From contig OV277869.1 of the NCBI GenBank assembly GCA_922989275.2, positions 39,602,189-39,666,188 on the forward strand: a DNA stretch of 64,000 bases. The letters are read 5' to 3'. This stretch comes from Gari tellinella. Lineage: Eukaryota > Mollusca > Bivalvia > Cardiida > Psammobiidae. Below the pieces are notes generated by a model. That model saw only the letters and a program-made list of their open reading frames with translations, was not told where the DNA came from and did no database searches. A program made the translations under genes and the position numbers. Of this stretch, positions 21,365-32,907 are shown piece after piece (the stretch's first letter is position 1; each line of letters starts with the position of its first letter).

Positions 21365-21530
21365 GGATGTCAAAAACGCGGCGGCTGGCCTTAATATTCA
21401 CTGTTTGCAATGCAATAAGACAGGTTTTCTCATGGCACGACGTTTAAGAATTGTAACGTTCAGAGGAGAAGACGTTATTCATTTCCAAGAAACGTGTTTA
21501 TGCTTAAAACTTTATGTTCATTGCAAATTA
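21365..21530. mobile_element. J-type core half and family A end
   Basis: CGCGGCGGCTGGCCTTAATA then TTCACTGTTTGCAATGCAAT parallels J2 (50740-50790). At 21459 AGAGGAGAAGACGTTATTC and CAAGAAACGTGTTTATGC are a family A left end in reverse orientation, truncated. Confidence 0.5.
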
Positions 21531-22450
21531 TTACCTAATGCTCTATATAACTTGTAATTCGTTATTTTTGACTGTTTTACTGTGTTGTTCTGACAGTGCC
21601 TAATCCGGAGGAAATAGTTTTAACTATTGCCCGGTAGGACGAACTGTTTCCATGCGCGAAAAAGATGCGTAGAAGTTCTAAAATCAGTGTCATTAAGAAG
21701 TTTCCCCGTACCCGGAGTTGCCGTACTGTAATGAAACAGTATTGAATAATTATCATTGATTGGTGTCTGGAGGATTAATACTTTATTTCATGCTTTATCA
21801 TTATTTATAGCAACACCAGAATCAATATGACGAGTTCATAATACACATCACACTTCGTCGCTATCCTTTATACAGAAAATAACACGGACCCGAACATTAC
21901 AATAATGTGCGGATGTAAACATGCAAGCGCTTACAAGACGACGCTGATCAGTCATCAGACGTCTGTCAAAACCTCCAAATGTATATTATTAGTTACACGG
22001 TATTTCGACACCCTGCCGGAATGCCGTGTAACGAATTTATTTCCAGTCTAGATCCAATATAAGAAAGAAAACATACATAATCTGACAAAGTTTTACTCAA
22101 TTGACCCTAAAAGTTGACACTTGAAATTGACATCATGTCACTGAAAACTCTCACGCTAGAGTACACCCATTTATACAGTTAAACCTCGATGTCTGGAACT
22201 CGCATAAGTGGAATTTACCTGCATTTCTACAGATAGGCCTAAATGCCATAAACCCGCTTCTTTATAAACTGCTTCTATCGAAAATATCCGTATTTTAAGC
22301 TTTAAAGGTGGCATAGCCACTGTTCGACTGAAATGAATCCAAGAATTTATGATGACTGGAAATAATTAATCTTATTTCATTTGTACTTTGGCTCAGATTA
22401 ATTCTTTTTGAAAATCTACTCAGCCCTATATAAAGTATTAGGTAATAAAA
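21531..22450. other. Spacer with short palindromes and one pogo-like end
   Basis: A hairpin at 21992-22032 (TTACACGGTATTTCG / GGAATGCCGTGTAACG). TACAGTTAAACCTCGATG at 22176 looks like a lone pogo-like terminus. No coding signal. Confidence 0.4.
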
Positions 22451-22610
22451 CAGTTATTTCACGTGTGTTAGGGGAACAGTCAAAACTATTGTCCCTCGTT
22501 ATCAGGGAAGACATTTCGAACTTTCAGGCCTCGGGCATCAGTTCGAAAGTCTTCCCTGATACCTCGGGCCAATAGTTTTGACTGTTCCCCAAACACACAT
22601 GAAATAACTG
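22451..22610. mobile_element. Foldback palindrome E4
   Basis: Arms of about 79 bp: CAGTTATTTCACGTGTGTTA, AACAGTCAAAACTATTG and ATCAGGGAAGAC, mirrored after apex TCAGGCCTCGGGC. The outer arms differ by only a few bases. No CRE-like motif nearby. Confidence 0.75.
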
Positions 22611-22674
22611 TACATGTATATGTATGTAGGTGTAATAGTTAGTATATTCCTAATGTTATGCATTGTATTTTCGT

Positions 22675-23853
22675 TTAACTCTTTCTACCATAAAAACGCC
22701 TTTAAGGGTGTATCCAACCCATAAGCGATGTTTTCAAAGTATCAAACTTTTTTTCTATCATTGTTTTTTTTGGAAGAGCTATTCATGATAATTAAAAAAG
22801 TAGGAAAAAAAATATGGTGGTGTCTCTTTTTTGAGCTACAGCGATTTGAAAACGGTATGCCAAATTTGGACTTTTTCTCTCAAATTTTACCCATTCAGAG
22901 TACAAGCTTCAGTAAAATCTATTTCAAAACAAAACAAACATGGTAATTTGGGTTATTTCATGTCTATGGTGGTATTTTCACATATAGAAATCAAATTTAG
23001 ACAAAGCAGGCACTTGGTTTGAAAAATATGGATCCTCGAATATCAAAAATATGCTTTTTATAGGGCATGATTTTATCAGAGTTTTTATTTTATGAAAAAA
23101 AAGTAAAAAAGTTTGAAAATGAAATAGTTCTAGTATTAAACATTTTCTTATATTCTACCAAATGAAAGCCAATGCTAAGGCAGTTCAAAATATGAAAAGA
23201 AATTTGAAAAGTCAGTGTTGAAAATGTTGAGTTATTAAAGTAAAAAGAGTTATATCCCCTTACAAAATTTACAAAAAAGTACCATATCGATGATATTTAG
23301 AGCTTTATAAATTTCACATTTGGTGCCTGTTTTCTCTTAAATTAGTTTTTGTATGAAGACATACTACCATAGATAGAAAATAAATAACACAAAACCAAAT
23401 TATCATATTTGTTTTAATTTAAAATGGACTTTATTGAAGCGGGCTGCTTGAAAAGGACAAAATAAGAGAACGTGGGTGGGGTAAAGTTTACATGGCCATG
23501 GAGCCAACTGTTGTTCACCAAAATGAACACTTTTTCTATTTTTTCATTCATCTTAAATAGCTCTTCAATACAAAACCATCATAAAATGTTTTCATATACT
23601 TTGGAAAATTCTTAAATTCATGACATTGATACACCCTGAAACGCATTTAATTATTCCTCCACCCAAAAAGGATTCAGTCACAAATATGTACCGGAAGAAA
23701 TATGTTCTATTTCTAAGCAGATGGTACAGTAGCCTAAATCAGACTGACAGTACAGCAGAATGCGCATTAAGTCGCATTCTGCTTTACTGTCAACCTGCTT
23801 TAAAGTGCTACATGTAACTTGTCTTCAAAACTAGAAACAGACTATGGCGTTAA
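22675..23853 (+). mobile_element. Family D copy (D4), split by element P
   Basis: Left TTAACTCTTTCTACCATAAA and AACGCC; resumes after P as ACGCATTTAATTATTCCTCC, TTCAGTCACAAATATG and a D hairpin at 23735-23813 (GCGCATTAAGTCGC apex). Ends near GGCGTTAA. Confidence 0.75.
22706..23646. mobile_element. Element P: 941-bp AT-rich insert, TTAA-type
   Basis: Ends GGGTGTATC / GATACACCC. Left flank TTAA (22702-22705), right flank TGAA, read as a mutated TTAA duplication. The interior is strongly AT-rich, with no frame over 73 codons. GGG-ended TIRs at TTAA resemble piggyBac- or Kolobok-type insertions (family knowledge). Non-autonomous. Confidence 0.6.
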
Positions 23854-24194
23854 GAAGTGAACTTGGGAGTATAACATATGCTCAAATGTATATTTCGGCG
23901 ACTGTAAAATGTATAGAAAATGTATCGTATATGTTCTTATATACTAGCAGAAATTTATGACAGGAATCAATAATACAAACGTTTAAAACCTGAAAGCACA
24001 GTAATAACCACAACCATTATTATCAATGCCGTCAACATGCAATAGACATATAATGTAATAAGGATAGATATTTATGGTTTAAAATGCATTATGAATGTGC
24101 AATAACCGGTTTTTACAGTAATTTCAATTTCTTGTAGGCACATCGGACGTCATTATAGTGCAACATTTGGAATGCCTACCAATGTTAATTATTA
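23854..24194. other. Spacer, nothing recognised
   Basis: No supported feature. Confidence 0.25.
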
Positions 24195-24365
24195 GAGTCG
24201 AGAGTAGTTTTTGATTCCAATAAACGCGCTTATATTGAAGACTTTTTTTTCCATTGCAAAATAGTTTTTAGCCTGATCAGTCGCCGAGTAACCAGGCGTC
24301 TAAGCAGATTGCAACCTATTCCTATACAGATTGAAAGTAAACATTTGCTAAATAACGTTAGTGCG
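24195..24365 (-). mobile_element. Family A fragment (A15)
   Basis: CCAATAAACGCGCTTAT, TTTTAGCCTGATCAGTCGCC, GAGTAACCAGGCGTC and ACAGATTGAAAGTAAAC. Both TIRs are eroded. Confidence 0.6.
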
Positions 24366-24370
24366 TAATT

Positions 24371-24749
24371 TAGAACATCGATCCCTCCCTACAACGGCCC
24401 TCCCAACAACGATTCCCTCCCTACAACAAAGATTGCCACAATTCCCTAAACAGGACAATATTATGTCTAAGGCTTTCAACAAAAGTATTGCTGCAATATC
24501 GTCTGCTTTAAATTGTCGCCTGCTGTTTTTCACAAAGTGACATAAAGAACATTTTGACATAATAAAATTAATGACGAGTGACAAAAGCTTGATCCAGATT
24601 AGACGCCGCGTTACGCGGCGTCTTATCTGGATTCAAGCTGTTTGCAAATGTAAGCCAATTCTTAATTTCCCTACCTATAATGACTCCCTCCGAACAATAC
24701 AAACAAACTATCTACCATAGTGTGTCGTTCTAGAGAGGGAGCCATGTAG
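24371..24749 (-). mobile_element. Family B copy (B10)
   Basis: CGATCCCTCCCTACAACGG to GAGAGGGAGCCATGTA. The core at about 24581-24645 has lost a few outer bases (ACAAAAGCTTGATCC), but the apex GCCGCGTTACGCGGC is intact. Confidence 0.82.
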
Positions 24750-25114
24750 CATCCAAACATTTAAGAAGCTACTCAATAACAATTTGCATAGCTTATAGTA
24801 TAGTTCAGATTGGAAATAGGAACAATTCTTCCAAATAAAGAATTTAATTGATAATTATTAGGGTACTTCAAACTAAATCGAAACAATTAATGATATAATC
24901 ACACATCGAATATCAAAAATAGGAGAACTTTGAGCTCGTTGAAATTAAGAGCAAACGATTTCACATACATGTAGTACATGTATATGTAAGAATCGTAAAT
25001 GATAGTTGTGATTGTAAATTGATCGAGTCTATTCATAATTTGTTGATCCCTGAAACTTCACAATGACCGTGCAGGTCCAACTAAGGTTTGTCCAGTATTT
25101 ACGTTTGATAATGT
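24750..25114. other. AT-rich spacer, nothing recognised
   Basis: Only ACATGTAGTACATGTATATG near 24967 stands out. Confidence 0.3.
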
Positions 25115-26010
25115 GTTATTGGGAAGGCTCTGTATCCGTCGTCGTGCGTAGTGCGTAGTGCGTTGTGTGCCGTCCGTCGTCGTTAACAATAGCTTCAAAT
25201 GACATCTCTCTTATACGACTGAACAGATTTCAACCAAACCTCACAGGAATGCTCTTAAGGTCCATTTCTTTCGAATTAGTTCAAAAAAATGAAAACAGTG
25301 CAGAACTCTGGTTGTCATAGCAACCGAAGTGAAAAAATATGGAGGTTTTTAAAAATTATTATTGTCAAAAGCTACAAGATCCAGAGTTTTGATATTTAGT
25401 ATTGTGATACATCTAGATGCTTTTTACCAATATAGTCGAATGGTTTCGGTCCGTTGCATATCTAGGTCACATGAGCTAAAGTAGACTTTTTTAATAAAAA
25501 CTTGAAAAATATTCTTGTCTGAAACTTTAGTACAAATACCTTAAATATTTGTCACATAAAATCATCTGCAGGTTCTCTATCAAGATTCTTCAAATTACGC
25601 CCCTGGGGGTCAAAATTGACCCCGTCCTGGGGGGTCACCGTTTTACATAATGTTATTTAGTGACATGTTCAAGCACCTTCCTTTCTGTCACTGATATGGC
25701 CAGAGCTTTTAGATTTTGTAAGGGGACACTTCTACATGGTACCGGTCGGTTGCATATCTAGGTCACAGGTGCTAGAATTATTTGTTTTCAATGAAAACTT
25801 AAAATATCTTCTTGTCTAAAACCCTTGTACACAGAGCTTAGATATTTGGCACATATAATCATCTACATGTCCTCTATCAAGGTCGTGAAATATGACCGAT
25901 GGGCCACTTGTAACATTTGACAATGGCATGCAGGTATGACCCTTATAAGAAGTCCCTACAGGATCACCGTGCACAAGGACAATTGCGGTCTTCCTTGTTA
26001 CACTGTCAAT
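25115..26010 (+). repeat. Dispersed repeat Q with internal duplication
   Basis: Starts with a (CGTCGT/GCGTAGT) rich run and GTCCGTCGTCGTTAACAAT. Contains TTTCAACCAAACCTCACAGG, and two copies about 300 bp apart of GCATATCTAGGTCACA plus CTTGTCT, ATATTTG and CTCTATCAAG. I recall this kind of sequence as dispersed in molluscan genomes, but cannot name a family. Confidence 0.5.
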
Positions 26011-26099
26011 AGGAATTTACTAACTTTGTGTTGGTGGCCAAGAAGCTTTCTACATAATACACATGTACATGTATATAGCAAACCTCAAACGAATATATA

Positions 26100-26640
26100 G
26101 AGGATAATTGTTCTTTTCAGTATAAGATAGAAATTAATCCGTTGAGTGAACATCAGACGTTATATTTTCACGAGTGGCGAAGCCACGAGTGAAAATATAA
26201 CAGTCTGATGTTCACGAAATGGATTAAATTCGATCTTATACTGAAAAAATACAATTATTCTATTTATTAATGCTTTTAAGCCACTTTTTAAACGACATTG
26301 TTCGACAATTGTGAAAGCGAAAGTACATGATTTACCCCGTGTTGAGCCCCAAGCTTACATCGAACACATTAACGAAACAGTTTCCCGTACGATGACGTCA
26401 CTTATTTATTGATTTGACGTCATCCGAATTACGTCGTTGCTCCCGATTTAGGATTCGTGTTCTTCCGTTGAGTGGTTCGCGACAAATCGGACTGCCGGTA
26501 TTTAACGATAAGACACGATTGACTACGATTTTTGGGGAGCCCTACGGGGAAAACGTAGATTGGTGATAATCCACTGCAGTGGATTACCAAGTGATAATCC
26601 ACTGCTATTTTCCGGTAATCCACCGAAAAGCATAAATAAA
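26100..26640. mobile_element. Foldback element E5 with two TGACGTCA
   Basis: The palindrome at about 26110-26262 (TTTTCAGTATAAGATAGAA, GTGAACATCAGACGTTATAT) has apex CACGAGTGGCGAAGCCACG. TGACGTCA lies at 26393-26400 and 26415-26422. A second small palindrome (GATAATCCACTGCAGTGGAT) is at about 26551-26575, with GATAATCCACTGC repeated. Confidence 0.65.
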
Positions 26641-26899
26641 TGTCCATTATGAGTTACATGTGTATATCCAGCCCGATTTCAAATTGAACTTTGCCTAATA
26701 TTAGATAACAACAATTTGACTCTCATTTCAGTAAATGTGTACATATCTTTAAACGAATCATAAAAAAACGCTTTTTTTATTTAGTTTTGTATTGAAAACT
26801 ATGTTTTAAAGCGTTTGATAGATTAGCATAGCTAATGTTAATAGCCGTACTTATAGCAATCGTACATTCTTTATCTATTTATAGTCTGTCTTAAAAAAG
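26641..26899. other. AT-rich spacer
   Basis: Nothing recognised. Confidence 0.25.
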
Positions 26900-27085
26900 C
26901 CTTAACCATTTATCTCAAAACCTGTTCTTTATGGTGAAGACAGGTGTCCACTTAAAACCGGTTAAAATGAAGCAGAATGCCGGTACGCCTTAAAACTGTC
27001 AGGATATAGAAAAAAGTTATAGTGCATATTAATGACTGTATACGGTGGAATTATTTTCTTCAGTTGAGGTGTAAATTTAAGTCGT
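26900..27085 (-). mobile_element. Degenerate family D copy (D5)
   Basis: TTAACCATTTATCTCAAAACC, GAAGCAGAATGCCGGTACGC and AATGACTGTATACGGTGGAA follow the reverse D order. The hairpin is broken. Confidence 0.5.
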
Positions 27086-27307
27086 GAATTTGCTTTCTTG
27101 TTCTGTTATGCATTAGGATAGTATATTATATCTTAAAGAGGTGCTAATATTACATTTGAGGGCAATAACTCATTTACGACTTGGTTTATCTCTTGTAGAT
27201 TAAAATTAGCTTTGGCTAAATTAGAATAACAAGTGTCCAATCCCAAAGGTCCTATTTAACTTCAGTTTAACAAAAAGTACAGTATATTTATGTCTCAATT
27301 ACGGCTG

Positions 27308-27530
27308 TACAGTGGAGAAAACGTTATTATTTCCGTTTAAACGCAAACGAAACGCAAACGCAGTACATTAATATGGAGAAAATGCCAACTTATTGACTAT
27401 CCTGATTATGAATTTTAATCTGAGTGGCAAACAGTTTGTAGTCTGATCTGGCTCCAAACTGTTTCCAATGGAAATACTAGTTTAAACGTAAACGCGTTTA
27501 TTGGGAAAGAATAACGTTGCCGCCACTGTA
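27308..27530 (+). mobile_element. Family A copy (A16), older, core shortened
   Basis: TACAGTGGAGAAAACG to ACGTTGCCGCCACTGTA. The core has lost its GC apex (AACAGTTTGTAGTCTGATC runs to TGGCTCCAAACTG). CGAAACGCAAACGCA marks the older subfamily. Confidence 0.85.
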
Positions 27531-28041
27531 TCAACTGGGACTGCCTGAATAAAGACAATGTTATGTTGATTGTCCCATTACGCTAACGGCAAATTTTAAT
27601 TAGTTTAATGTTTCGGTTCCTATTTTATTGCAGAAATTCTAGAAAGAGTACTATCGAAGTGCGTTTTATGTGTGAAATCAAGCCATAAAAAATGAGGAAT
27701 AATTATGTAGAATGCAGTATCACAGGTTTTAAAAACCAGACCAAAGAGTTTAACCACTAAATCCTCGCAACGAGTATACAAACGGAATATCACGACAGTG
27801 TGTGATCAGGGCTCTTGTATCAGTTCGAGTTGGCTCTGTATTCCAGATCACACGAGAGGCGAAGTTCCCGTAATTACTTTTCATTCCTTCCATTTTCTCT
27901 TTTGTTTGACAGCAGACGGAGAAAACGTAAGCAAGTTCAAGGTCTTCTTGTTATTAAAAATAGCATCAAAATGGGGAATTTCGAAACGTCACGCGCACCT
28001 GTTCTTTTTATACATCGATTGTGTATAACTTGTGTAGCATA
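27531..28041. other. Spacer before giant foldback
   Basis: No supported feature. Ends with GTGTAGCATA (28032-28041), repeated at 30757-30766. Confidence 0.4.
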
Positions 28042-28246
28042 AAAGTAGTCCCGGTGTCATATCAAAATTGGACCCCCATACAAAATGGACCCGGGTCCAA
28101 ATTTGATAGCGAAATATGGACCCGCGGGTCCATATTTCGCTATCAAATTTGGACCCCCCCCTGTAAAAAATGGACCCCCCATGCAAAAATTTAGAATGAT
28201 AAAAAAACATAATAAAAAGTTAAGAAACAAGAAACCAATGAATATT

Positions 28247-28948
28247 TTAACCCATTACTCAATAAATATGCCTTTTTACGCCCTTAATTTATTCTTCCAC
28301 TGAAGAAAATAATCCCAATTTATTCAGTCACAAACATTTACTGTATAGGAAATATTTCATGTATCCTAGAAGATGGTAGCTTTACCAATTACCCAATAAA
28401 TATACCTTTTTACGCCCTTAATTTATTCTTCCACTGAAGAAAGTAGTTCCTTTTTGTACCATGTATTCCTACATTGAAGAAAATATTTCCATTTTATACA
28501 GTCACAAACATTTACTGTATAGAAAATATTTTATGTATCCTAGAAGATGGTAGCTTAACCCATTACCCAATAAAAATGCCTATTTACGCCCTTCAATTAT
28601 TCTTCCATTGAAGAAAGTAGTTCCATTTTGTACAATGTATTCTTACATTGAAGAAAATAATTCCATTTTATACAGTCACAAACATTTACTGTATAGGAAA
28701 TATTTTATGTAGCCTAGAAGATGGTAGCTTAACCCATTACCCATTAAATATGCCTTTTTATGCCCTTAATTTATTCTTCCACTGAAGAAAGTAGTTCCAT
28801 TTTGTACAATGTATTCTTACATTGAAGAAAATAATTCCATTTTATACTGTCACAAACATTTACTGTATAAGAAATATTTTATGTATCCTAGAAGATGGTA
28901 GCTTAACCCAGTATCCAATAAATATGCCTTTTTACGCCCTTAATTTAA
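28247..28948 (+). repeat. Tandem array, ~174-bp unit derived from family D
   Basis: Unit starts at about 28247, 28382, 28555, 28729 and 28903 (TTAACCCATTACCCAATAAA). Each unit contains CTTCCACTGAAGAAA, TACAGTCACAAACATTTAC and CCTAGAAGATGGTAGC, which are left-half landmarks of family D. The AAAGCAGG hairpin is absent. Confidence 0.85.
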
Positions 28949-28956
28949 TTGGACCC

Positions 28957-30000
28957 CCCCCCTCCCTTGGCAACACCCAACCATAAGTCATTTGATTTAC
29001 ACATCAATTTTAATTCTTTTCCATTATTTGTTTTGTTTAAGTAATGTTTTACTCCTTTCCTGAAGTTACTATGCCCTGCAAATTATTTTGGTTGGAGAAG
29101 GGGGGGGGTCCAAATTTGATGGCGTAGAAAAATGGACCCCTCCCTTTTCAACACCCAACCAGAAGTCATTTGATTTACACATCAACTTTAATTCTTTTCC
29201 ATTACTTGTTAAGTTTAAGTGATGTTTTTCTCCTAATCTGAGGTTACTATGTGCTGCAAATTATTTCAATTGGAGAGGGGGGTCCAAATTTGATGGCGTA
29301 AAAATTGGACCCCCCTACCATTTCAACACCCAACCATAAGTCATTTGATTTACACATCAATTTTAATTATTTTCCATTATTTGTTTTGTTTAAGTAATGT
29401 TTTACTCCTTTCCTGAAGTTACTATGCCCTGCAAATTATTTCAATTGGAGAGGGGGGTCCAAATTTGATGGCGTAAAAATTGGACCCCGCCCTTTTCAAC
29501 ACCCAACCATAAGTCATTTGATTTACACATCAATTTTCAATCTTTTCCATTAGTTGTTTTGTTTAAGTAATGTTTTACTCCTTTCCTGAAGTAACTATGC
29601 TCTGCAAATTATTTTGGTTGGAGAAGGGGGGTGGGGGGGGGGGGTCCAAATTTGATGGCGTAAAAATTGGACCCCCCTCCCTTTTCAACAGCCAACTATA
29701 AGTCATTTGTTTACACATCATCTTTAATTCCTTTCCATTACTTGTTTAAAATTTAGTGATGTTTTTTCTCCTATCCTGAGGTTACTATTCTCTGCAAATT
29801 ATTCCAGTCGGAGAGGGGGGTCCAAATTTGATGGCGTAAAAATTGGACCCCCCTCCCTCCCATTTCAGCACCCAACAATAAGTCATTTGATTTACACATC
29901 AATCTTAATTATTTTCCATTATTTGTTTTGTTTAAGTAATGTTTTACTCCTTTCCTGAAGTTACTATGCCCTGCAAATTATTTTGGTTGGAGAAGGGGGG
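28957..30000 (+). repeat. Direct tandem array of G, ~180-bp unit
   Basis: Six units, with CAACACCCAACCATAAGTC-like starts at 28971, 29150, 29323, 29498, 29686 and 29867. Each ends in a poly-G tract and GTCCAAATTTGATGGCG. Poly-G length varies from 6 to about 17. Confidence 0.85.
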
Positions 30001-30008
30001 GGGGGGCA

Positions 30009-30540
30009 TTTGCAGGGCATAGTAACTTCAGGAAAGGAGTAAAACATTACTTAAACAAACAAATAATGGAAAATAATTAAAATTGATGTGTAAATCAAAT
30101 GACTTATTGTTGGGTGCTGAAATGGGAGGGAGGGGGGTCCAATTTTTACGCCATCAAATTTGGACCCCCCTCTCCAATTGAAATAATTTGCAGGGCATAG
30201 TAACCTCAAATTAGGAGAAAATATCACTTAAACTTAACAAGTAATGGAAAGAATTAAAGTTGATGTGTAAATCTAATGACTTATGGTTGGGTGTTGAAAA
30301 GGGGGGGGGGGGTTCCATTTTTTACGCCATCAAATTTGGAACCCCCCCCCCCCCCCCTTCTCCAACCAAAATAATTTGCAGGGCATAGTAACTTCAGGAA
30401 AGGAGTAAAACATTACTTAAACAAAACATCTAATGGAAAAGAATTAAAATTGATGTGAAAATCAAATGACTTAAGGTTGGGTGTTGCCAAGCGAGGGGGG
30501 TCCAATTTTGATGCCATCAAATTTGGACCCCCTCTTCAAC
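30009..30540 (-). repeat. Inverted part of G tandem array
   Basis: Three units in reverse (GGTTGGGTGTTGAAAAGGG-like at 30108, 30285, 30477), facing the direct array across a poly-G junction at 29992-30007. Together they would form a foldback stem of over 500 bp. A T-tract (30543-30567) follows. Confidence 0.82.
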
Positions 30541-30572
<32 letters not shown>

Positions 30573-30866
30573 ATTTTTTTTATGGGCATAACAACCTCAA
30601 GATAGGAGTTATCAATATTTTGCATTAGGGAGAAGCATTACCAACTTGTTTGGGGGGTCCAAAATTTACAGGGGGGGTCCATATTTCGCTATCAAAAATG
30701 GACCTGCGGGTCCATTTTTTACGGGGGTCCAAATTTGATCTGACACCGGCAATACCGTGTAGCATATATGCCATCTGATGCGGACCATCTGATACGGAAA
30801 AAGATTGTGGGGCTTGTATTTGCCTGTTTTGTAGATAGGTATATAATAAATGTTCTTACCAGCAAT

Positions 30867-31089
30867 GTTCAATGGCGATTACGTTATTCTTTCCCGTTTA
30901 AACTAAACAAAACGCAAAAGCAGTGCAATAAAATGGAGATAGTGACAACTTTTTGAAAATTCTGATAATGCATTTGCATCTGAGCGGCAAAATGTTTGGA
31001 GGCAGATCAGACGCCGGGTTACCATTTGCAATGGAAATAATAGTTTAGCGTTAACGCGTTTATTGTGAGAGAAAAACGTCTTAACTGTA
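30867..31089 (+). mobile_element. Family A copy (A17), older, core right arm deleted
   Basis: CAATGGCGATTACGTTATTC, GTTTAAACTAAAC, core GTTTGGAGGCAGATCAGACG cut at GGGTTACC, then ATTTGCAATGGAAATAATAG and ACGTCTTAACTGTA. Confidence 0.72.
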
Positions 31090-31527
31090 CCTGTAGATAA
31101 CTTACATGTAATATCACGACGTTGCACATTCAAACTAGCTTCATAAATTTCAGTCGGCCATTTTCGTAAGACACGAAAGACAACTCCTATTAATCTGTCT
31201 CCAATTCGACCAAAGTACACCCCTTTCATTAATGAACAAAGAAAGCGGCATGTTTGGGCTTTTCGTAAATATTAAATCGAATTTTTACCAAGAAACAGAC
31301 AATTTTCGTATAAAGTTTATGCAATATCCTTGCTTTTCATGTACGGGTTTTATGGTAAACACAGGAGTTTTCATGGTAAACAAGTAAATTTTGGAAATCG
31401 AAAACGATATACATTGCGTTCTTATGTCAAAGCGAGTATATTCGTTTGCCAACACGAAACGATACACACTTATCACAATGTCAGATTTGTTATCAGTTAA
31501 AACGATCTGAACAGTAAAGAAACAAGA
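31090..31527. other. Spacer, nothing recognised
   Basis: No supported feature. Confidence 0.25.
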
Positions 31528-31777
31528 TACAGTGTAGAAAACGTCATTCTTTCCCAATAAACGCGTTTACGCTTAAACTGTTATTTGCAGTGCAAACAGT
31601 TTCGAGCAAGATCAGACGCCGGGTAACCCGGCGTCTGATCAGGCTCCAAACTGTTTGCCACCAAGATAAACAAGAATTATCAGAATTGTCCAAAAGTTGT
31701 TATTTTCTACGTTTTAGTACTTTGCGTTTGCGTACGTTTGCGTTTAAACGGGAAAGAATAACGTTTTCTCCACTGTA
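31528..31777 (-). mobile_element. Family A, young 250-bp copy (A18)
   Basis: TACAGTGTAGAAAACG to ACGTTTTCTCCACTGTA; core 31593-31657. Confidence 0.9.
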
Positions 31778-31988
31778 TATGCAGTCTAGTATGGGAAAGG
31801 GTCTGAATTGATTTAAGCGGCTACGCATCCAAATGTATGATAGTGTGGCAAAATGCATGCGCTCGCACTGACTACCGCTGTGTTGAAATATCACAAACGC
31901 GTTTAGCGAAAGTCTGTAAGTGAGGTGTAGACCCAAATCAGGCTGCTCCTACTACTCCAGCTATGAAAGGTCAGGACACAGACATGGA

Positions 31989-32234
31989 GTTAGCCAGTAT
32001 CCGACAAATATGCATTTTTACCCCCTAGATGTACTCCTCCACTGATGGGAACAGATCTATTTTATACAGAAATGAATGCGCACCATAAGAACTATCACCT
32101 GTATCAGATGGTATCTTCAAGCAAGTTGACAGTAAAGTAGAATTCGCCTTACGAAGCAGGCTTCCTAACCTTAATCTGCTTTAAATGGTCATCTGCCGTA
32201 TAAACAAAGCAACATGGCATGGGTTAAAGGGGTA
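31989..32234 (+). mobile_element. Family D copy (D6), degenerate
   Basis: TTAGCCAGTATCCGAC, CTCCACTGATGGGAAC, CAAGCAAGTTGACAGTAAAG; the hairpin apex is replaced by GCCTTACGAAGCAGGC. Ends GGGTTAAAGGGGTAA. Confidence 0.62.
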
Positions 32235-32310
32235 AACTTAAACGCCAATTCCTTTCCAAACAACATGATTTGTAAGACCTTACAGCTCTTAACGGGGTGT
32301 ATCTGATAAT

Positions 32311-32451
32311 TGCAGTGGAAGATATACGTATTATTCACTGTACAAATAAAATACCGAGCGGCATGAAAAGGGTAATTTTATACATTTTAGTGCGATGCGT
32401 TTAAATTTCGTTTACGTTTCAACGGGAAAGAATAACGTTTTCTCCACTGTG
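32311..32451 (-). mobile_element. Family A remnant (A19), core lost
   Basis: TGCAGTGGAAGATATACG then TACATTTTAGTGCGATGCG and ACGTTTTCTCCACTGTG. The middle, including the hairpin, is missing. Confidence 0.65.
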
Positions 32452-32907
32452 AATAAAAGGTTTTCCCTTACAGCATGCTTTAAAGTATGAAATATTGAAA
32501 ATGATGATTGACACAATGCCAACTATTAATAGAATTTAGAAAATTATACATAATTGATGAAGCAAAACAGTATGAATTACAACATATTACATTATTACAA
32601 TTTAGGCAATGTAACAAAACAAATAAGCCACAATTAAGCAGAGAGAATTCAATTATAAGGACTAAATTAGTAATTATTTGCATTTTAATTTGAAATTTAA
32701 GATGTAATGTCGATTAAATATGGGGCGAAATTCATCATAAAGGATTTATATGAATGTTAATCGAGACAAATGGGATTTAATTTCTAAAATATTCTAGATA
32801 TAAAAGCTGAATAGAATGTATTATAGAAAACAAATTTCAAGACTCAATCTATTCAAGGTAAACACTAATATTATTTCAAGGGCGACACCTTAAGCATTTC
32901 ATTTTCA
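32452..32907. other. AT-rich spacer
   Basis: Open frames on both strands here are AT-rich and show no known domain. I do not call a gene. Confidence 0.3.

Larger units (their letters stand above)
28042..30756. mobile_element. Giant foldback element G, ~2.7 kb, 10-bp flanking duplication
   Basis: Outer ends GTCCCGGTGTCATATCAAA and, at the right, TTTGATCTGACACCGG are inverted, as are AGCGAAATATGGACC segments just inside. GTGTAGCATA stands immediately outside both ends and is read as a 10-bp target duplication, compatible with Mutator-like elements, where 8-11 bp is usual. The interior is two oppositely oriented tandem arrays plus a family-D-derived array. No coding frame. Confidence 0.75.

Noticed and set aside
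27989..28303. Overlapping frames with repeated GS/GP-rich peptides
   Set aside because: Low-complexity reading of the GGACCC inverted repeats at the G terminus.
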